Source: Bacilli bacterium
GTDB lineage: Bacteria; Bacillota_I; Bacilli_A; Izemoplasmatales; Hujiaoplasmataceae
Direction: 5' to 3'
Assembly (NCBI GenBank): GCA_018400565.1
Contig: JAGYMP010000288.1
Coordinates: 1 to 8,040, forward strand
DNA: 8,040 nucleotides
Part shown: in pieces, positions 5,379 to 8,040 of the stretch
Layout: each line of letters starts with the position of its first letter
Position numbering within the stretch: the stretch's first letter is position 1
Position numbers and translations under genes: made by a program
The notes under the pieces: generated by a model
Databases searched by the model: none
Seen by the model: the letters and a program-made list of their open reading frames with translations, nothing else
What the model was told of the DNA's origin: nothing

Positions 5379-6865
5379 ATACCGATGCCACATTGATTTT
5401 TGAGAAATCCCGTTCGGGACGGAAGGCCGTGAGTTTTTCGGATTATCCGTATGACGGGCATCGTCCCTTTGAAGAACTCGATCAAAGCCTGTTGAGGGAA
5501 GAACCGGCTCTTTTGCCGGAAGTCAGTGAACTTGATGTCCTCAGGCATTACACGAACATGTCACAAAAGAATTTCGGTGTCGAGAACGGGTTCTATCCCC
5601 TTGGGTCGTGCACGATGAAATACAACCCGAAAATCAACGATGAAGTCCAAAATTTCCCAGCCTTCAAAAACGCCCACCCGGACCAACCGGCATCAAGCGT
5701 GCAAGGGATTCTTAAGATTTATCACGAGCTTGCCAACCATCTTTCTGAGATCTCCGGCATGGCCGAGACATCGCTCAACCCATGCGCGGGTGCGCACGGA
5801 GAATTGACGGGTCTGATGATCATGAAGGCTTACCATGAGAAAAACGGCGATTACAAACGCACAAAAGTGATTGTTCCCGATTCAGCACATGGAACCAACC
5901 CGGCTTCGACGAGCGTGGCCGGAATGGATGTCGCGGAGATTGAATCGACTGACGAAGGACGGGTCAAGTTATCCTCGCTCAAAGAAGCGCTCGGCGATGA
6001 CATCGCGGGGATGATGCTCACGAATCCGAACACGCTCGGCATTTTTGAAAAAGATATCTGTAAAATCACCGACATGGTCCATGAGGCCGGGGGTCTTATG
6101 TATTATGACGGTGCGAATCTGAATGCGATGTTGGGCAAGGTGAGACCGGGCGACATGGGGTTCGACATCCTGCATCTCAATCTGCATAAGACCTTTTCAA
6201 CCCCGCATGGGGGCGGAGGCCCGGGATCCGGGCCGGTGGGTGTCTGCGAACACCTGAAGGAATTCTTACCCTCACCCCGTGTCAGGAAGCATGACGGTGA
6301 TTATTATCTTGAAGAAACAAACGCCGGCATCGGCCGTGTGACGTTTCATCTCGGCAATGTGCTTGTGTGGATCCGCGCTTATGCATATGTGCTCACGCTG
6401 GGCCACGAAAACATCAAGGACATCGGCCCGCTCGCGACGTTGAACGCGAACTATGTGCGTGAGTTGCTGAGGGATGATTATCAACTGCCCATTTCCTCAT
6501 ACTGCATGCATGAATGTGTGTTTGATGGTCTGAAAGACAATCCACACGGGGTCCGCACGCTGGACGTCGCAAAACGCCTGATTGAGCAGGACATGCATGC
6601 ACCGACGATCTATTTCCCGCTTTTGTTCAAAGAAGCGATCATGGTTGAACCGACCGAGACCGAATCGAAGGAAACGCTCGATCGTTTCGCATCCCTCATG
6701 AAAGCCATCGCAAAAGAAGCGAAAGATAATCCGGATGTTTTGAAAAACGCACCACAGAAAACACCTGTCAAACGGATTGATGAAGTTTTCGCGGCCAGGA
6801 AGTTGATTTTGTCATACCGGGATTATTTGGATTACAAAAAAGACGATGAGGCACTTGATTTTTAA
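5375..6865 (+). CDS. gcvPB: Glycine dehydrogenase (decarboxylating) subunit 2, P-protein beta
   Basis: This is the catalytic half of the split P-protein. It binds PLP, decarboxylates glycine and transfers the aminomethyl group to lipoyl-GcvH. The 496 residues are typical. LRHYTNMSQKNFGVENGFYPLGSCTMKYNP spans 56-85, PCAGAHGELTGL is at 136-147, PDSAHGTNPAST at 168-179, LTNPNTLGIFE at 215-225 and YDGANLNA at 244-251, where Asp245 would contact the PLP pyridine nitrogen. NLHKTFSTPHGGGGPGSGP begins at 269 and holds Lys272, the Schiff-base lysine. FHLGNVLVWIRAYAYVLTLG (325-343) is also family-typical. The ATG at 5375 overlaps the gcvPA stop and is preceded by GGGGGGA at 5363-5369. A terminator overlaps its own stop codon, so this is the last gene of the operon; no L-protein gene follows. 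Confidence 0.97.
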   Translation: MNTDATLIFEKSRSGRKAVSFSDYPYDGHRPFEELDQSLLREEPALLPEVSELDVLRHYTNMSQKNFGVENGFYPLGSCTMKYNPKINDEVQNFPAFKNAHPDQPASSVQGILKIYHELANHLSEISGMAETSLNPCAGAHGELTGLMIMKAYHEKNGDYKRTKVIVPDSAHGTNPASTSVAGMDVAEIESTDEGRVKLSSLKEALGDDIAGMMLTNPNTLGIFEKDICKITDMVHEAGGLMYYDGANLNAMLGKVRPGDMGFDILHLNLHKTFSTPHGGGGPGSGPVGVCEHLKEFLPSPRVRKHDGDYYLEETNAGIGRVTFHLGNVLVWIRAYAYVLTLGHENIKDIGPLATLNANYVRELLRDDYQLPISSYCMHECVFDGLKDNPHGVRTLDVAKRLIEQDMHAPTIYFPLLFKEAIMVEPTETESKETLDRFASLMKAIAKEAKDNPDVLKNAPQKTPVKRIDEVFAARKLILSYRDYLDYKKDDEALDF

Positions 6866-6879
6866 GTGTCTTTTTTTTT
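6850..6879 (+). terminator. Intrinsic terminator of the gcv operon
   Basis: GGCACTT (6850-6856) pairs with AAGTGTC (6864-6870), with one G-T pair, around a 7-base loop, then nine T residues (6871-6879). The stem includes the TAA stop of gcvPB (6863-6865). Confidence 0.9.
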
Positions 6880-6885
6880 GCCATG

Positions 6886-6914
6886 TTGCACAAAAACAAA
6901 TCTTAGGGTAAAAT
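6886..6914 (+). promoter_or_regulatory. Promoter of the CvpA-family gene
   Basis: TTGCAC (6886-6891) and TAAAAT (6909-6914) are separated by exactly 17 bases. The -10 matches consensus at five of six positions; the -35 keeps only TTG. It lies between the gcv terminator and the ribosome site AGGGGTGA at 6931-6938. Confidence 0.65.
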
Positions 6915-6944
6915 AGTCACATAGCAAATGAGGGGTGACTTGCA

Positions 6945-7667
6945 ATGGATTTTGGATTTTTTGGTGTTATTGACGTGATAATCGTCTTGATGGTCATTAT
7001 CTTTTTGTCCGTCGGATGGCGCAAAGGCTTTTTATTGAAAGTGGTTGAAATGGCATCAGGCATCTTCGGCTTGATTGGTTCGATTTTACTTGCCCGGCCT
7101 TTTTCGAAGGTCTTGGATAAGTGGATGGGTGATGACGTCAGCGATCGCATCACGACTTATCTGGAGGAAAACACGGATGGTTTATTTTCACAGACATTGA
7201 ATGAAACCAATGTCCGCGAGGGATTTTCAGAGATGAACCTGCCGAATTTTATGGTGGATTGGATTGTCAGGAGCATTGATTTTGATGCCGCACATGCCAA
7301 TTTGATTGAAGCGGTCGAGCCTTATTTGACATCGTTGACTTTGTTATTGATCGCATTCGTGACGCTTTTCTTTGGTTCGATGATCATATTCTTCATTTTG
7401 AAATTGTTGGCGGAAGCCATCACCTCCGTACCGTTCATCGAACAGGTTGACAAGGTGCTCGGGGTGTTGTTTGGGTTTGTCAAAGTGGCTGCACTTATCT
7501 ATATTTTGTTATTTTTGCTTGGGCTCATCATCACGATTCCGGGTATCAACAATCTGATCGGTGATTTCATCGAGACAGACATGAAACTCAGCAGCAATGA
7601 ATTCAGATTGTCAAAACACCTTTATGACAACAATATTTTGCGTTTGCTTTTAGAGGTCTTTTTGTAA
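6945..7667 (+). CDS. CvpA family membrane protein
   Basis: The 240-residue protein has four hydrophobic segments at about 7-23, 35-51, 128-153 and 172-199, the arrangement of the CvpA (colicin V production) family. The first helix ends in GWRKGF, a family hallmark, and VDKVLGVLFGFVKV (168-181) matches the conserved start of the last helix. The family is widespread in bacteria; its biochemical role is not settled, with links to envelope homeostasis. The stretch between the second and third helices (about 52-127) is polar, rich in Asp and Glu, and longer than in the ~170-180-residue members I know, such as Bacillus YshB. A ~40-residue polar tail follows the last helix. It is transcribed alone, with its own promoter and terminator. 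The ATG at 6945 lies six bases after AGGGGTGA. Confidence 0.85.
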   Translation: MDFGFFGVIDVIIVLMVIIFLSVGWRKGFLLKVVEMASGIFGLIGSILLARPFSKVLDKWMGDDVSDRITTYLEENTDGLFSQTLNETNVREGFSEMNLPNFMVDWIVRSIDFDAAHANLIEAVEPYLTSLTLLLIAFVTLFFGSMIIFFILKLLAEAITSVPFIEQVDKVLGVLFGFVKVAALIYILLFLLGLIITIPGINNLIGDFIETDMKLSSNEFRLSKHLYDNNILRLLLEVFL

Positions 7668-7675
7668 TCAAAACC

Positions 7676-7715
7676 AAACTCCCGGGCAGTTGATTTGCCC
7701 GGGAGTTTTCTTTTT
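7676..7715 (+). terminator. Strong intrinsic terminator after the CvpA-family gene
   Basis: AAACTCCCGGGCA (7676-7688) pairs perfectly over 13 bp with TGCCCGGGAGTTT (7696-7708) around a 7-base loop. The T-rich tract TTTTCTTTTT runs 7706-7715. Confidence 0.95.
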
Positions 7716-7723
7716 AGTATAAT
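7695..7723 (+). promoter_or_regulatory. Nitroreductase promoter overlapping the upstream terminator
   Basis: A perfect TATAAT (7718-7723) sits 17 bases after TTGCCC (7695-7700). The -35 lies at the loop and 3' arm of the terminator hairpin. Four of six -35 positions match TTGACA. Transcription would begin near 7730, about 34 bases before the start codon. Confidence 0.7.
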
Positions 7724-7763
7724 GAAAGCATGAGAACAATGAACCTTAGAGGAGGTTACATAC

Positions 7764-8040
7764 ATGGAATTTATGAAAGCATTGGCGAAACGACGAAGTG
7801 TTTATGCACTCGGCAACGATCCTGATTTTCCCGATGAAGCAATCGCAGACATGATCGGTGAATGTGTCAAACTCACACCTTCCGCATTTAATGCACAGAA
7901 CCAACGTGTGTTGGTGTTATTCGGCAAACACCACAAGCGACTCTGGGAGATCGTTTTTGAGGAAGTCAAAAAAGTTGCCCCGAAGGATCAACTCGCTTCA
8001 AGCAAAGAGAAAATCGACGGATTCAAAGCCGCCCGGGGAA
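7764..8040 (+). CDS. Nitroreductase family protein (3' partial)
   Basis: The first 92 residues are present and the frame is open at the right edge. The protein begins MEFMKALAKRRSVYALG, then has LTPSAFNAQNQRVLVLFG (about residues 37-54), followed by HHKRLWEIVFEEV, and ends near FKAARG. The RRS-x-Y-x-LG start, the PSAFN-x-Q-x-x-R FMN-binding segment and the LW-x-IV helix are those of the Frm2/Hbn1-like branch of FMN-dependent NAD(P)H nitroreductases. These reduce nitro or quinone compounds; the physiological substrate is not known from sequence. The ATG has GGAGG at 7751-7755, eight bases upstream. The second half of the enzyme, including the rest of the FMN site, lies outside the window. Confidence 0.88.
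   Translation, partial: MEFMKALAKRRSVYALGNDPDFPDEAIADMIGECVKLTPSAFNAQNQRVLVLFGKHHKRLWEIVFEEVKKVAPKDQLASSKEKIDGFKAARG

Noticed and set aside
4385..5548. Several minus-strand open frames of 69-140 codons across gcvPA and gcvPB
   Set aside because: They are shadows of strongly conserved plus-strand genes, with low-complexity Ser-rich or otherwise meaningless translations.

Overview
The window looks like chromosome from a low-to-moderate GC member of the Bacillota/Mycoplasmatota group. It shows strong AGGAGG-type ribosome sites, sigma-A-like promoters, tightly packed co-directional genes, and a glycine decarboxylase split into two subunits. TGA is a genuine stop (fic, gcvT, gcvPA) and TGG encodes Trp, so this is the standard code and not the Mycoplasma/Spiroplasma code. 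A relative of Acholeplasma, Izemoplasmatales or Erysipelotrichales would fit, but that placement is only an inference from gene style. All supported genes are on the + strand, and I see no mobile element, RNA gene or CRISPR array.

Layout. (1) 1-647 is the 3' part of a gene for a membrane-tethered protein with a charged linker and a C-terminal domain that resembles the YjbR/MmcQ fold. It ends at an intrinsic terminator. (2) 746-1471 is a Fic-family protein whose promoter region carries two perfect inverted repeats; the catalytic His of its Fic motif is a Tyr. (3) A hairpin with a T-tract overlaps the fic stop codon. It is followed directly by a lipoate-protein ligase (1502-2485) and the glycine cleavage genes gcvT (2497-3579), gcvH (3655-4035), gcvPA (4041-5378) and gcvPB (5375-6865), closed by a terminator. 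(4) 6945-7667 is a CvpA-family membrane protein with its own promoter and a 13-bp perfect terminator hairpin. (5) 7764-8040 is the 5' part of a nitroreductase gene that runs off the right edge.

The central block works as a unit. GcvPA/GcvPB decarboxylate glycine and load aminomethyl onto the lipoyl arm of GcvH. GcvT passes the one-carbon unit to tetrahydrofolate and releases ammonia. The ligase attaches the lipoate that GcvH needs. The fourth component, dihydrolipoamide dehydrogenase (L-protein), is not in the window and must come from elsewhere. No glycine riboswitch is visible. The points most worth a second look are the Fic protein altered in both its catalytic and inhibitory motifs beside a lipoate ligase, the paired inverted repeats in its promoter, and the hairpin separating it from the ligase.
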